Positions 47,604 to 59,177 of a stretch of 64,000 nt of DNA are shown here, one piece after another. A model generated the notes under the pieces. The model was not told the DNA's origin and ran no database searches. It worked only from the letters and a program-made list of their open reading frames with translations. Each line of letters starts with the position of its first letter. Position 1 is the stretch's first letter. A program made the translations under genes and the position numbers. This DNA is from Toxonevra muliebris (Eukaryota > Arthropoda > Insecta > Diptera > Pallopteridae): the NCBI GenBank assembly GCA_963691655.1, contig OY829329.1, positions 53,209,408 through 53,273,407 on the forward strand. The letters run 5' to 3'.

Positions 47604-49545
47604 CTTGGGGCAAACGTGAATACAGAAAAAATGGAATGTTTCTATGACATCCAAATGTAATTTTTATTGATTTACTTTTAATTAAATTATTTCGGAGTGG
47701 GGAGGAAGGGAGGAGACGGCTTTGAAAACCCCCCCAAAACACTATTAATTTGAGAATCCCAAAAGCTTATCGCTAGAAATCGGTACTCATAGAAATTTCA
47801 TTCTAAAATCGCTATAACTTTCATTCGTACTTGATCAAGTTCCACGACTTACTCAAGGTGTGACCAATCCATTCCCACTTGCGGCGCTTAATCTGAAAAG
47901 TGGTCGATTTTTGTCAATTTTGGCAGTTTTTGGCAGAAAGTCAGCGTTTGAAATGATTTATAGCCAGGAAACTATATAAAAAATTAGACCAAATTTTAGA
48001 CCAGTTATCAGAAAAATGGTAAGATCAAAATAAATACCAAAAATCAGACCAAAATAGATCAAACGGAGACGGAAATTCAGACCAAAACTCAAAGCGAAAA
48101 CAAATCAAACGGAAAATCAGTTTGGACTTCCCTTTTGCCATACCAATGGTCTAAATTTCTGTGCCCGAATAAATGTATATATGAATTAGTTGACCATTTT
48201 GGGGTTTATGTTATCAAACCAGAAGCAGCAGCCAGCTTTAGCTTATCAGATGGACTTGCTTTACATTTTTACGGGTATTTTGAAGTTCACCACCTCCACG
48301 TTGTGGTGTGTCCTAAAGCAGCCAGATGACGGCAGCGTAGTGTAGTCAAGATCTACTCTATTTGTTTAAATAAATATGAACAATATCGTTGACGTACGAT
48401 TGCTTTAAATCGAATGGTTCAGAGAGTTAGACTTTGTGCCGGATTCTGTATCGAATCAGACTCTGATCATTAGAAGCTAGCTATGACGCATTGATCAGTG
48501 CCTTCTAGGTTGTTTGTTTAGTAATCGATGATGCTCATGTTAAGTGATGTTTACCATTCATTCATCTGCTCATCGATTGCGCGCAGAGTTTATTTCGTCT
48601 ACTCACAATTTGAAGAAACGGAATCCTGCCTGTTTTTTCCGCATGGAGGTTCTAACTTCACGTTGATTCTACTAGTTGCTGTGATCACATTAGATAAAAT
48701 AAATAGAGTAGCAATAAGTGGCAGATCTAGGATTTGGGTTTAGGGAAGGCAGATTTGCAAAATTATTGGATAATAATCAGACCAATTTAAAATTCCAACC
48801 AGAAACCAAATCCTAAAGCAGATCGAAACTCACATAAAATTTCAGACCAAAAATTTAGCCAAAACTCTGGCAACAAAACAAAAATCAAACCAAAAGTCAG
48901 ACCAAACTTCATATTGAAATTCCAACCAGCATCGAAATTCGAGACCAAAGGAAACCAAATTCAGATGAAAAATCAGAACAAAATTTGGACAAAAAATCAG
49001 ACCAAAATTCAGACCAAAATTCAAAACAAAAAATCAAACAAGAGCTCAGAATTATACAAGACTAAAAGTCAGAGCAAAAACTACTTAGATCGTCTTATTG
49101 ATAAACTAAACCAAAAAGTCAGTTCTAACCAGAGATCGGAAACCACACCAAGCCCCATTTTATCGAACTCTCTAAAATTAGGACATCTATAAACTGTTCT
49201 TCGTCTCTTCTGGATTCGCCAGGCATGATACCGGTCATGAAACTCCTCAAGATTGTACAAAGAGATAAGCCACCATTCTGATTTATTTTAATCAGTGTGT
49301 CTCTAGTAGTTAACTTTCGGGGACTTATACCTTTTTCCATATCAGAGTATTCGAGTTGGATTGTAACTTCAGAAGAAGTTTTTTTTTTAGTAATTAACTC
49401 TAAATAATCCGCAGTAGTTACTGCTAGAACGCAGGCACTTCTCATACAAAAGATACATTAAAATGGCTTTAACTTTGCAACTATTTCAATTAAAAATAAG
49501 ATTCAAAAACTCATTTAATAATAGTATTTTTATTCGCATTTACAG
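47604..49545. repeat. intronic sequence with AAATTCAGACC-type minisatellite blocks 2 and 3
   Basis: Blocks at about 47985-48130 and 48775-49100 are built of short units such as AAATTCAGACCAAAA and AAAATCAGACC, as at 36170-36430. The stretch between them (48130-48770) has no gene that I recognise. A minus-strand frame at 49125-49445 is open for 106 codons but resembles nothing I know. Confidence 0.6.
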
Positions 49546-49670
49546 ATTTGGTGGACCGCACTTTCAGTAGCCTTAGGCTTAGATGTACGCGGTGATGTTA
49601 TAAAGGGCGTGCCATGCATAAAACGTTATCATCAATTATTTTGTCCAACAGCAGGCAATAGTTATCCAAT
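49546..49670 (+). CDS. spz3: spaetzle 3-like ligand, exon 2 of those seen
   Basis: The acceptor TTTACAG ends at 49545 and the donor GTAAGT starts at 49671. It reads IWWTALSVALGLDVRG, then GVPCIKRYHQLFCPTAGNSY and P, plus two bases (AT) of a codon completed by T at 54444 (Ile). The KRYHQLFCPTAGNSYP motif is typical of the pro-region of the Spaetzle 3/5-type ligands. The hydrophobic IWWTALSVALGL run is the only strongly non-polar stretch in the visible pro-region and could help membrane targeting, but that is inference. A 4.8-kb intron with four tRNA genes follows. Confidence 0.8.
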
Positions 49671-51264
49671 GTAAGTATTTTTTTTTTATGAGTTGAGTTT
49701 AGTCTATCAAAATTTTTTACCCATTTATCTATAATTTCTACGCCTTAAATTGGAATTCGAATTGATTGACCTTAAATCTTCAATAACAGAAAAAATCTAA
49801 AAAAAAAAAAAATCAAAAAACTTTAAAAATTTAAACAAAAAACTTAAAAATCAATTAAAATATGCACGCGCAGATAATTTAATTTTTTCTGTGTGTATAT
49901 TTGCGTAAATGTCTAAAACTTTTCAAGTTATAATTTTTAAGATTAAATACTAAACGAAAAAATAAAATAACATAATAAATTAAATATAATTAAATACTTT
50001 TAATAGAGTTGCCATACCAATACAAAATTTTTTTCGCATCACAACACCACATCGCAGCACACAAATCCATTAAAAGTTTTATATTAATTACGATAATTTA
50101 ATAGTATGGACGAAAACAATGACGACCTACTGTGTTTAGTCAGGGTTAGGCAGTTAGATATTTACCGACCTAAATCAAATATACATACGAAACTACAATA
50201 AGTATTGAGCATTCTAATGAAATCACATCTTTAATGTGAGTTAAATTAAAAATTTCAAAAATAAAATCTCCTAAAAAATCGTATGCTAAATATTTTACCT
50301 GCTCACTTTTACTTTCATTAACATTTCGCATATCTTCTTCTATTTTCTGTCATAATTTGTTTATATTTTTTATGGTTTTGTTTAATAATAGCAATCAATT
50401 TTTTTTTTTGTGCTGCGCGCACAGCTGCTGCGATGTCTGTGTTGAGGACTTGTTTTTGTTTTATATTTGTTTTTTAATATTTAGAAAATATTATTGTTAT
50501 TATTATTTGTATTAAAAAAAAAAAAAAATCACATTCTTTTCATTATTCTCACTCGTAAAATATTTCCAAAAGTTCTTTAACCTCATCTCATGAGTTCGAG
50601 TAATTCGCATTTTAACCGGCGCTTCACATGTGTCCCCCTCTTTCTTGTTTCCTTCCCCTTTTGCCCCCCTACTGTGCTTTTTTAAACCAGCCAGTTACGT
50701 ATAAACATGTGAATATTTTTTTATTTTCCTTTAATTTAATTTAAAAGCTAAATATATGTGCATAAATTACTTTATTTTTATTTTCATCTTTTTAAAAGCT
50801 TGTAATTAATTTCAAATCGGAAATATTTTATGCAAATGCAGCAAATATTTTTTTCTGTTTTTTTTTTTATATAGATACCTATTTAAATAATACTGTGTCG
50901 AATATTTGTATAATTTTTGCAATACTTTGTGTTTTGGCTTAAAAGAATAGCAAATTTTTTAGAACGCAAGGCAAAGAAAATAAATCTTAAAATTCACTCT
51001 TTGAAACACAACTATTTACAAAAATTTATTTTAAAACTAAAAAACTAGAAAAAGTAGGTACTGTCTTCTTTAAATTTCATAGCTAATCGACGATATATGC
51101 ATTTACTAATCTCTTCGTTTATTTAGTTACTAAGATATGCAACTAAATTATCTGCTAGATATTCTATGTATACTAGTGGTTAGTACAGTATTAGTGATGG
51201 ATGATAAACTATAATTCATACATAAAGACTTTTCCAACTCAACCTGAATTAAAAAAGTTACAAT
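49671..51264. other. spz3 intron, AT-rich
   Basis: No gene or element recognised. Long A and T runs lie near 49800, 50400 and 50515. Confidence 0.5.
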
Positions 51265-51335
51265 TGCATCGGCCGGGAATCGAACCCGGGCCGCCCGCGT
51301 GGCAGGCGAGCATTCTACCACTGAACCACCGATGC
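51265..51335 (-). tRNA. tRNA-Gly(GCC), copy 3
   Basis: Identical 71-nt gene. The A run AAAAAAG on the plus strand (51251-51257) gives the terminator. The 5' flank TTATAAATAACGGTACTTTT is shared exactly with copy 4 and closely with copy 5, which marks a local tandem duplication. Confidence 0.97.
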
Positions 51336-51669
51336 TTATAAATAACGGTACTTTTAAGCTCTTCTTAAATAAAGTTAAAACTATTACTGAATCAAATAGT
51401 ATTCGTATATAGAGATGAAACTTTATAGATGTGTCTAAAAAAGGAAGGAGGTTGGTCTTAAACATATCAAAGGGATGATCTCAAGTCCCATGGATCCAAT
51501 TAAGAAAACTGTTGAACACTTTCGAAATTTCTTTAATAATCAAGTTTCTCTTTATTACATTTATGATAAATGGCATCGATCATCTTTCAATTTTCCTAAT
51601 ACTCTAAATTAATTTTCCTCAAAATCTCAAGTTTTAAACATTTTTACCACTACCAAAATATATTACAAT

Positions 51670-51740
51670 TGCATCGGCCGGGAATCGAACCCGGGCCGCC
51701 CGCGTGGCAGGCGAGCATTCTACCACTGAACCACCGATGC
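51670..51740 (-). tRNA. tRNA-Gly(GCC), copy 4
   Basis: Identical 71-nt gene, 405 bp from copy 3, with the same 5' flank. The terminator run is short (CAAAATA on the plus strand, about 51654). Confidence 0.97.
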
Positions 51741-52293
51741 TTATAAATAACGGTACTTTTAATACCGTTAAATATTATTACTAAGTATATCGCCATTTAG
51801 ATTAGGGATTTAATGCCAGCAACTGTTTTCTCATTCAATTTCTAAGTGGCATCGAAATGTGAGAAATAGTTAGTATGAAGCGTAAAGATAAAAATGGGAA
51901 AAGTGCAAAAGAAACTCGAAAATGGAGGCTCTATGCTGCAACGGGAAATACAGAAACGGATGATGTTGACAAGTTTATATAAATTTGTAGAAAAAAGATA
52001 AAAACTAAACACTAAGCTCAATTTATCTAATTCCATATTTTTATAATGCAGTCCTCATAAATAACTAATAATCCATTGTAATACCAAATGAGCTCAAAAT
52101 ATAATCAATTCGAACTTCCTTTCAATGATATAGAGATTTATTAAAGAAGTAATCTTAAAATATACATTTTCTAGTAATGGAATTGGCTTCTATTACAATA
52201 AGCAAAAATATATTTAATTTTCCCATAATTTTTGAGAAGCCATTGCTGAAGATATTCAAAGTATTCGATTTTTTAAAAACAAAAAGTTCCAAT
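51741..52293. other. intronic spacer between tRNA genes
   Basis: No gene seen. Apart from the shared 5' flank of copy 4 just past 51741, the spacer is unlike those between the other copies. Confidence 0.5.
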
Positions 52294-52364
52294 TGCATCG
52301 GCCGGGAATCGAACCCGGGCCGCCCGCGTGGCAGGCGAGCATTCTACCACTGAACCACCGATGC
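52294..52364 (-). tRNA. tRNA-Gly(GCC), copy 5
   Basis: Identical 71-nt gene, 5' flank GTTATAAATAACGGTATTTT. A runs near 52275-52285 on the plus strand give the terminator. Confidence 0.97.
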
Positions 52365-52673
52365 TGTTATAAATAACGGTATTTTTAACCCTTTCCTAAA
52401 CTTAATTCAAAAATTAGTTTTCTGTTGAATGTTCAAAATTAGTTTCTAATTCTTTTAAAGTAATTACAAAATATAAAATTAAGATTTAAAACTTTGAATT
52501 TGAAACTAGTTAGTAGTTAAATATTTGTATTAAAAACTAAAATTAAACATATTCACGCTTCTGAAAGCCAAAAGCAAATTTATCGTTGAGAAAACGACTT
52601 CTTCTTTTTATAGAAAGAGGTGCGGGGCTCAAAGTACAAATTACCATTATTTTTTTTATTAAAAAGTTACAAT

Positions 52674-52744
52674 TGCATCGGCCGGGAATCGAACCCGGGC
52701 CGCCCGCGTGGCAGGCGAGCATTCTACCACTGAACCACCGATGC
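52674..52744 (-). tRNA. tRNA-Gly(GCC), copy 6
   Basis: Identical 71-nt gene, 380 bp from copy 5. The 3' side AAAAAGTTACAATTG is shared with copy 3, while its 5' flank differs. Confidence 0.97.
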
Positions 52745-53121
52745 TATATATAGATTTCCAATTTCTCTACTACTCTAAGTTGGGCGAATTAGGAGAAAGT
52801 GATTAGCTTAATATAAACATTAATGGGTAAAATTCGGCAACAGCAAACAATTCACATATGTATGTATTTGCATATAAAAAATACCCAAAAATCAGAGTGG
52901 CCAACTTTTGTTTTTCTAAATCCGCTAAACTGAAGTATAAAACGCGTATTTTCTTTAAAAAAGCGCTAAATTTTTTCCTTATAAAAGTGTTAAACACAAA
53001 CTTAGATACCTATTAAAAAAAAAATGAATTAAATATATGTACTCTTTATGACTATCACATATCGATGTCGAAGTCTATATTCTATTCATTACTATCAGCT
53101 TCTTTTTGCCATAACACATTC
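52745..53121. other. intronic AT-rich sequence
   Basis: No gene or element recognised. Confidence 0.5.
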
Positions 53122-53125
53122 TTAA

Positions 53126-53778
53126 GGGAGAAGGCCACTGTGACGGCTAGAAAAATTAGTGATTTTCGGGAATTTTTTTGATCTGTCAAATAAAGAAATA
53201 TGGTGATCGTTTTATATTCATTTTATTTTATTAAGTGCACAATATTTCCACAAATTTTTATTAACAAATATTGAATAGTTTTGAAGATATGGGCGTTGCC
53301 GTGGAGCCCGAAAAAAAATTTCCCCCTCCATGGTCGCGTCGATTTTTCCAGAACGGATTTTCTGGAAACAAAAATTTTTAGTTTTTAATAATTTATATGA
53401 GTATAATTCTCGTCGTACTTAGCGTTTTTATTTTTTCACTAAATGGTGACTGATTGCAAAACTTTTTTCATGTTTTCGACCTTTTTTTGTTTCAAAAGAG
53501 CTTAAAAAATAGTAAAAATCAAAAATTTGAAAATCGGCTACGCTTAACGATGCAAAGTCGAACGAAACGAATAAAAATCGGATTGAAAATCGGTTAATAT
53601 TTGATCGAGTTATCGACGCGACCAGTTCGAAAAAAGTCGTTTCGAGAAAAACGTTTCAGTCCACTTACTATCTCTAAAATGGCTGTAACTCAAGAAATTT
53701 TTGGAATTTTGACTTGAAATTTTCTACATATATTTTTGAATATATAAAATTTGTTACTAGTCACAGTGGCCTTCCCTC
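53126..53778. mobile_element. TTAA-flanked (piggyBac-type) MITE
   Basis: It starts GGGAGAAGGCCACTGTGAC and ends GTCACAGTGGCCTTCCCTC, with TTAA at 53122-53125 and 53779-53782. The inner part contains repeated low-complexity and CGAAA-rich words and no coding sequence. The terminal word resembles but is not identical to the TTAA elements near 22-23 kb. Confidence 0.85.
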
Positions 53779-53782
53779 TTAA

Positions 53783-54443
53783 GTCTGAATTCAGTAGCAT
53801 TATAAACACTAGTGCTGTTTATTTACGTCATCAGGTATTTTGTAGTTTTCACAAAATGAATTTTCGTGTTTTAATCCATTTAAATAATTTCATTGCTCAT
53901 TGTTTGGATAAAAAATGTTGTTAGGATTATTTAGCGGAGCATTTAGTGTCTTTTAAATTGAAAAAATGCGCTAAAAATCCGCTAACCGCTAAATCACTTT
54001 TTCTCCGCGTTTAAATTTTCAAAAAGCAATAAATTTAGCGGGAAAAGCACTGAGTTGGCCACACTGCCAAAAATAGAATAGTGTCCACAAAAATAGAGTG
54101 GGTTAACTACATTCACTAGTTAGGTAGGCAAGTAGTTGTAAATAAAAACAAACAAAAAAAAAAAAACAAAAAATTTTATTAATTTACTATCTACACACAC
54201 ACGCTGTCTAGAAAATTAATGAATGAAAATAATCTTTAATGAATGAATGACTGAGAACATGAATGAAGAAGAACAAAAAAAAAAAAAAATACCTACGCAA
54301 ACTATAAATATAAAATTAATTACAGCAAATTCAATTCTAAGTAAAACAAAAAACAAATATTAATATAAAAAATTCTATGTAATAATTTGTATATATGCTT
54401 TTTGTTGTCTTACACATCAACACCAACACTCAACGCTCAATAG
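53783..54443. other. spz3 intron end, AT-rich
   Basis: No gene. It contains an AATG/GAATGA run near 54215-54250 and ends at the acceptor CAATAG (54438-54443). Confidence 0.5.
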
Positions 54444-54785
54444 TGACAAAATCGAACGCTTCATTGATGACAATAAAGCGCTAATGCGACGAATGTATGG
54501 TGATTTTGAAATGAATATGGATTCGGGTGGACCACGTCAACAAACTAAGAAACGACGAAGGCGTTTCATTGATGAGCCTGATATTTTTATACCACCTGGT
54601 GCGTTTCCTGCAGTAATGCCCGATGCCGATGAACTGCATCCGCATGCCGAAGAAGCGGGTGAAAGTTATTTTGGAAAATTGAGGAACAAACGGCAATCCA
54701 GTAGCGGCAGTAGTGGTGGCAATCAAAATCGTGGTAAAGGTGGAAATTTTGCAAATGTTGGACAATCTGGATCAAGCACAGGAAG
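54444..54785 (+). CDS. spz3: spaetzle 3-like ligand, exon 3 of those seen (pro-region end and cleavage site)
   Basis: It completes Ile, then reads DKIERFIDDNKALMRRMYGD, then a linker with a basic KKRRRR run (54547-54564), an acidic/Pro-rich part (DEPDIFIPPGAFPAVMPDAD), and GKLRNKR at 54676-54693. RNKR fits a furin-type proprotein convertase site, so the mature ligand would start at the following Gln. The rest is a Ser/Gly/Asn-rich linker. The DKIERFIDDNKALMRRMYGD block is a conserved helix-like part next to the cleavage region in this family. The donor GTGAGT starts at 54786, and a short 93-bp intron follows. Confidence 0.85.
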
Positions 54786-54878
54786 GTGAGTTGTAAAATT
54801 TTTGGATCCTACATACCTACCTATGAATGTTTCGAACTTTATCATAATGTTTTTATTTTTTTTTTATTTCAATTTTAG

Positions 54879-55004
54879 ATTGGATGCTTGCGAATCGAAA
54901 GTTGAAATTGTTACACCATATTGGGCTTCAAATTCTGCTGGAAAAATTCGTGCCATTGTGAATACACAACATTTTGAACAGGCCATACATCAGGAAATAT
55001 GCTC
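54879..55004 (+). CDS. spz3: spaetzle 3-like ligand, exon 4 of those seen (cystine knot, first half)
   Basis: The acceptor TTTTAG ends at 54878 and the donor GTAAGT starts at 55005. It reads LDACESKVEIVTPYWASNSA, then GKIRAIVNTQHFEQAIHQEI, then Cys and a split Ser codon. The Cys in LDAC and the Cys in EIC are the first two of the ten cysteines of the mature ligand. The VEIVTPYWASNS region corresponds to the first beta strands of the Spaetzle cystine-knot fold. The same splice phase is kept on both sides. Confidence 0.9.
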
Positions 55005-55750
55005 GTAAGTATGGTCCGTTATAAAATTTATAGGGTATGTAAGAAAAAGAAGGGGCACGGAATAAATTACGCATTTTTCCAGCTAATGCATAAAGAAAAA
55101 GTTTAAAATCCTAAATCCTAAGGTTCTTAAATTTGTAAGTAGTGATGCACTGAATACGATTATTATTAATCGTAACCGCAGGTTGATAGTAATTTTACGG
55201 GTAATCGTAACCGGCGATTTTTCTGGTAATTTATTGAACGCACTCGCACTACTACAAAGAATTGAGCTTTCTTTTGATAAAAAACAAAAAAAAAAAACGT
55301 TTCTTTTTGAAAAAAAGTCAACAATTTTTTCCATTCTGAATTTTTTTTTCAAAAGATTGAATAAAAATCTGTCGAAAACGCGTTGAAAAAATTTTGTAAA
55401 TGCAATAAGTGATTACATTAGTGATTAGGTGCGTGGCGTTAGTATTAATTGTTATTAGTATTGTTATGGTTCTAGGGTTAAAAATAAATATAAATTACGT
55501 AAAGAGGCAAAGAATTGAATAAAACTTATAATACCCAACTAGTCGGTAAGGTCTGGGGTATGTTTTTGCCGAAATTTTCTTCTATATTTTTAATAACTCT
55601 GTATGAATGTATGAGGAGCTTTCATTTGTACAATAACTTTTGATGCGCAACAGTGGTACAACGTAAAAGCACAAAAGCTTCTTTTTTTTTTGTGAAAGGG
55701 AAATGTGGTGAAAAGTTTTCTGCAACAATAGCAAAAAATATGTGCACATT
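55005..55750. other. spz3 intron
   Basis: No gene. It is AT-rich with A runs near 55285. Confidence 0.5.
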
Positions 55751-56512
55751 TAGTATTGATTCGATACCCACATAGTATCGATACTTTTACTCATTACTTG
55801 TATCGATTAAAAGTATCGATGCTACCGAAAATATCGGAAAAAAGTATCGAATATGTACTTGTATCGAATACTCGTTTAAAGAGACAAATTACTCTTCTTT
55901 TTTTTAAGTGGTTGTCAAGGAAAACATTCAGGCCAGAACGGCCCATTGTGATACAACTTAGTTGAGCCTACAGTTTACACTACTCAACACGAGTTTTTCA
56001 CCAATAAATCATGGTTTTGAGATATTTCCACTGGAAACACGTGAGTCATATAGAAATCACGTTAATTTAATTTAGCAAATCGCTTAACAATTTATAATAG
56101 AAGGAAAACTAATCAACAGATTAAAGCTTGTTAAAAATATTTTATTTTAATGAAAAGGTTTCAATAAACATTATGTTCTACATGCATGGCCGGAAATATC
56201 TTCTAGAACTTCAATACCGTACTGCAATATTGGCATACATTGAAATATTGCAATATGGACTGAAATATTTTGAATAATTTTGCTGTAGCAATTTGAAATA
56301 TATTATTGATTGCTGTAAAATATTGTAAAATGATTAAATATTGTATAGTAATATTTAAGTTTTTTAAATAAATATTTTCCAAAAGTATCGAGTATCCGAT
56401 ACTGACCCTTTTTTCGGATACCAAGTAAAATACTTATGTTATAGCATAGTACTTGAATCGAATGAAAAGTATCGAGTTTTTACTTGTATTTACTTGTATC
56501 GAATCATCACTA
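55751..56512 (-). mobile_element. hAT-like MITE, family B, copy 2
   Basis: It begins TAGTATTGATTCGATACCCA and ends CGAATCATCACTA, i.e. the same ends as 19527-20179 but inverted. The interior is shared, including GTATCCGATACTGACCC near 56391 and TATCGATA at 55776-55783. The target duplication is no longer recognisable. Confidence 0.75.
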
Positions 56513-56539
56513 TGTGAAGTGGACAACGTAAAAAAATGT

Positions 56540-57280
56540 GAAGTTCTGAAATTCGGCCTAATTGAACTTCTTGAAAATATGAATGTGGATACATAATTTT
56601 ACAATAAAATATTGAACATGGTAATATAAATAGGAAATTTACTGTTCTTTTCAATTATGGAATTAGACCGGAAATTAAAATTTTTTTTATGTACCAAACC
56701 GGAAGTAAAAGTTTAAAAACAGAATTTAAATAACTTCGAACATTTAAAAAAAAAAAAAATAATTTTTAAAAATTTAGCTTAAAGTATTTAAATAATGTCC
56801 TTAAAATTTCAAAAGTTTAGTTTAGGAATAGATACATAGGTGTCGCACTGAGCGCGGTAGCTATGTACTTTACTTCATGTATCTCCTAAACTAATGCAGA
56901 TCCCATTTTTAAACTTTAAGGGTATTATTTGAATACTTTAAGCTAAATTTTGAAAATTAAATTTTTTTTTTAATTGGTCGAAGCTATTAAAATTCTGATT
57001 TTAAACTTTTACTTCTGGTTTGGCGCATAAAAAAAATTTTAATTTCCGGTCAGATTCCATGGTTGAAAAGAACAGTAAATTACTTATTTAAATTATTAAT
57101 TAATTCTAAAAATTATTTTTAAAAGTCCATATTTCAATTACGTCAATACTTTAAAAACCCATAACATGGCAAATAAGCCTCATACAAAACAAAAAAATAA
57201 AAATTGTGTGTTTACATTTATATTTTCTACAGGTTGAATTAGGCCGAATTTCAACAAATTTCAGACCCTTAATTTTTTTT
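56540..57280. repeat. large foldback (long inverted repeat)
   Basis: GAAATTCGGCCTAATTGAAC (about 56548) is matched in inverted orientation by GTTGAATTAGGCCGAATTTC (about 57232). The inner arms 56637-56838 and 56873-57083 are inverted copies of about 200 bp with small indels around a spacer of about 35 bp rich in G/C (GTGTCGCACTGAGCGCGG). It is non-coding, and a transcript across it would form a long hairpin. Confidence 0.8.
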
Positions 57281-57969
57281 CGTTTTCCGATTCACATGAA
57301 ATGCCTCATGTTTGTAAATTTGTCGATTTATTTTTGGGGAATTTTCGTATCAGTAAGTTAAATACTTAAAATGGAATGAATTCGAATTTTTATCCTCTTT
57401 ATTGTGAAAATATCTGGAAAAACTTGTGCCTATAGGTCTTAGGCTGAACATTACTAATGTAAGCTTTGGATCACAGACGACATTGATAAGGTATAATTGC
57501 ACTCAATTCTCTTTGGCAAAGCTAGTGCTCAAAACATTTCTGTCTTCAGATTCGAAAATTGGATTGAATGTTGAATCATTTTATTTTTTTTATTGTAAAC
57601 ATATATTCTGATATAATTGATCTGTATAGGAAGAACTTGCCTCTCTCTCAAAAAACGGTTTAAACAATATACTAGACACCTCACTGTACCTATAAGCTAA
57701 AATACAAATGCCGTCATTGTTTAGATATTTCTTAAGTACAATTAGTTTCAATTGCTGTCGATTAGGTTGGGGCAGATCTACATAGTAATTCCCTATTTAG
57801 AATCTGCCAATCGAAAATTAAACAGGCGCTGGGTACTATCTTTACCAAGATACTTTCTCAGCACAGTTTGAGTTCTAGTTAGAGGAACACTTTACTCTAG
57901 AATCTTTTGTAGCATTTATGATTTATAATAAATTTCTTTAAAAAAGTTTGTCTTAGATTGTTTGGCCTT
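57281..57969. other. spz3 intron
   Basis: No gene or element recognised. Confidence 0.5.
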
Positions 57970-58110
57970 AAACGGCTCTATGAAATATGGCACCAGGAAA
58001 AATAGCCCCAAAACCAAAAGTGAAAAACCACCTCAAAATATTCTATTATTTACTTATTTACAACAACACGAAATTTTTGTTTTGTCATTTTTCCTTTTTT
58101 TGCTTGGGGT

Positions 58111-58975
58111 CAAGGCCGTATTTAAGGGGGTAGGGGGTTTTGGGGGTTCTGACCTCCTCCTCCCCCCCCCCCCCCGAAATGTGGAAACTTTATTCAAATT
58201 TTTTAGATTAATTGCCAATGGATGGAAAAAAAGTCAAAATAAAATCTATTTAACGATATTTTTTACTTCCATTGGTTTTTTATCTAAAAAGTCAAATATA
58301 AAAAATAAATTTGAAATCTTAGTTACACTAAGCGATCAAATCCGATTTGTTTTCTTCGACATGAGTTTTGACTACGGATTCAAAAAGAGAATGTGATACT
58401 GAGCACTCCTGCATTCATAGTTTTTCTAGGTCAGTAACTGTTTTTGATTTAAGGTTTCGTCCTGAATCAATTTGAAAAGTTTAAAAATTAATAAAAATAG
58501 AAAAAATTATCGGATCCTTGTAAAATTAGACTTGCTTAAACCCCATTTTTTCCTAAAACATGACGTGATGGGAAGTTTTTGACCTCAGATTCGTGTTCAA
58601 CGTGAAAAATTCTTTCTCAAAAACTCCATCTTATTAGCAAAACCCATCCTAAAATAATTTTTTTAACGCATTATTGCTCAGAGCACCACGACTAGAAAGA
58701 TCTCTTTCAATGCTGTGACTTCACGAATTTAGGAAATATAAGCCAACCTCATCCGGGTTCCTTATCATTGATAATGGCTCAAATTCCCAATGACGATCAT
58801 TTAAAAAAAAATGAGCCTCTACTATTTTTGGTAATTTTTTTGAAGTTGAGTACATCATCAGTAGTGGGAAGTCAATGAGTTAATGAAATTATGTCCCTCA
58901 CGATAAAAAAAAAATGCAATAGAATGCACATTGATTAATATTTATTTGAAAAAATTTAATTTGATTATTCTGTGA
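58111..58975 (+). mobile_element. hAT-like element, family A, copy 3 (right-truncated)
   Basis: It starts CAAGGCCGTATTTAAGGGGG, followed by a C run near 58162. It is collinear with 40886-41888 until about 58975, where similarity stops without a right end. It is non-coding. Confidence 0.75.
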
Positions 58976-59177
58976 TTGATTTTTCATTTTGCAAACTTAA
59001 AGGCCATTTTCAGCGGACATAAAGCCCATGGGCGTTGTGACCGGTCCCCACGGTTTTTATTGCTTTTAATGAAATTTGTCAAAACAAAGAGAACAAGCAA
59101 CATCAGTGGGTTAAAAAGTGTCGATCAACAAACGTGTAAAAAGTGAAAAATGAGAAAATGATTAAGAGAATAACGAA

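Noticed and set aside
47695..47745. G- and C-rich patch similar to hAT family A ends
   Set aside because: It lacks the CAAGGCCGTA terminus and the shared interior, so it is probably chance composition.
49125..49445. 106-codon minus-strand open frame
   Set aside because: I considered a retrotransposon ORF1 piece, but found no Cys-His or RT motif to support it. It is left as unexplained sequence in the intron.
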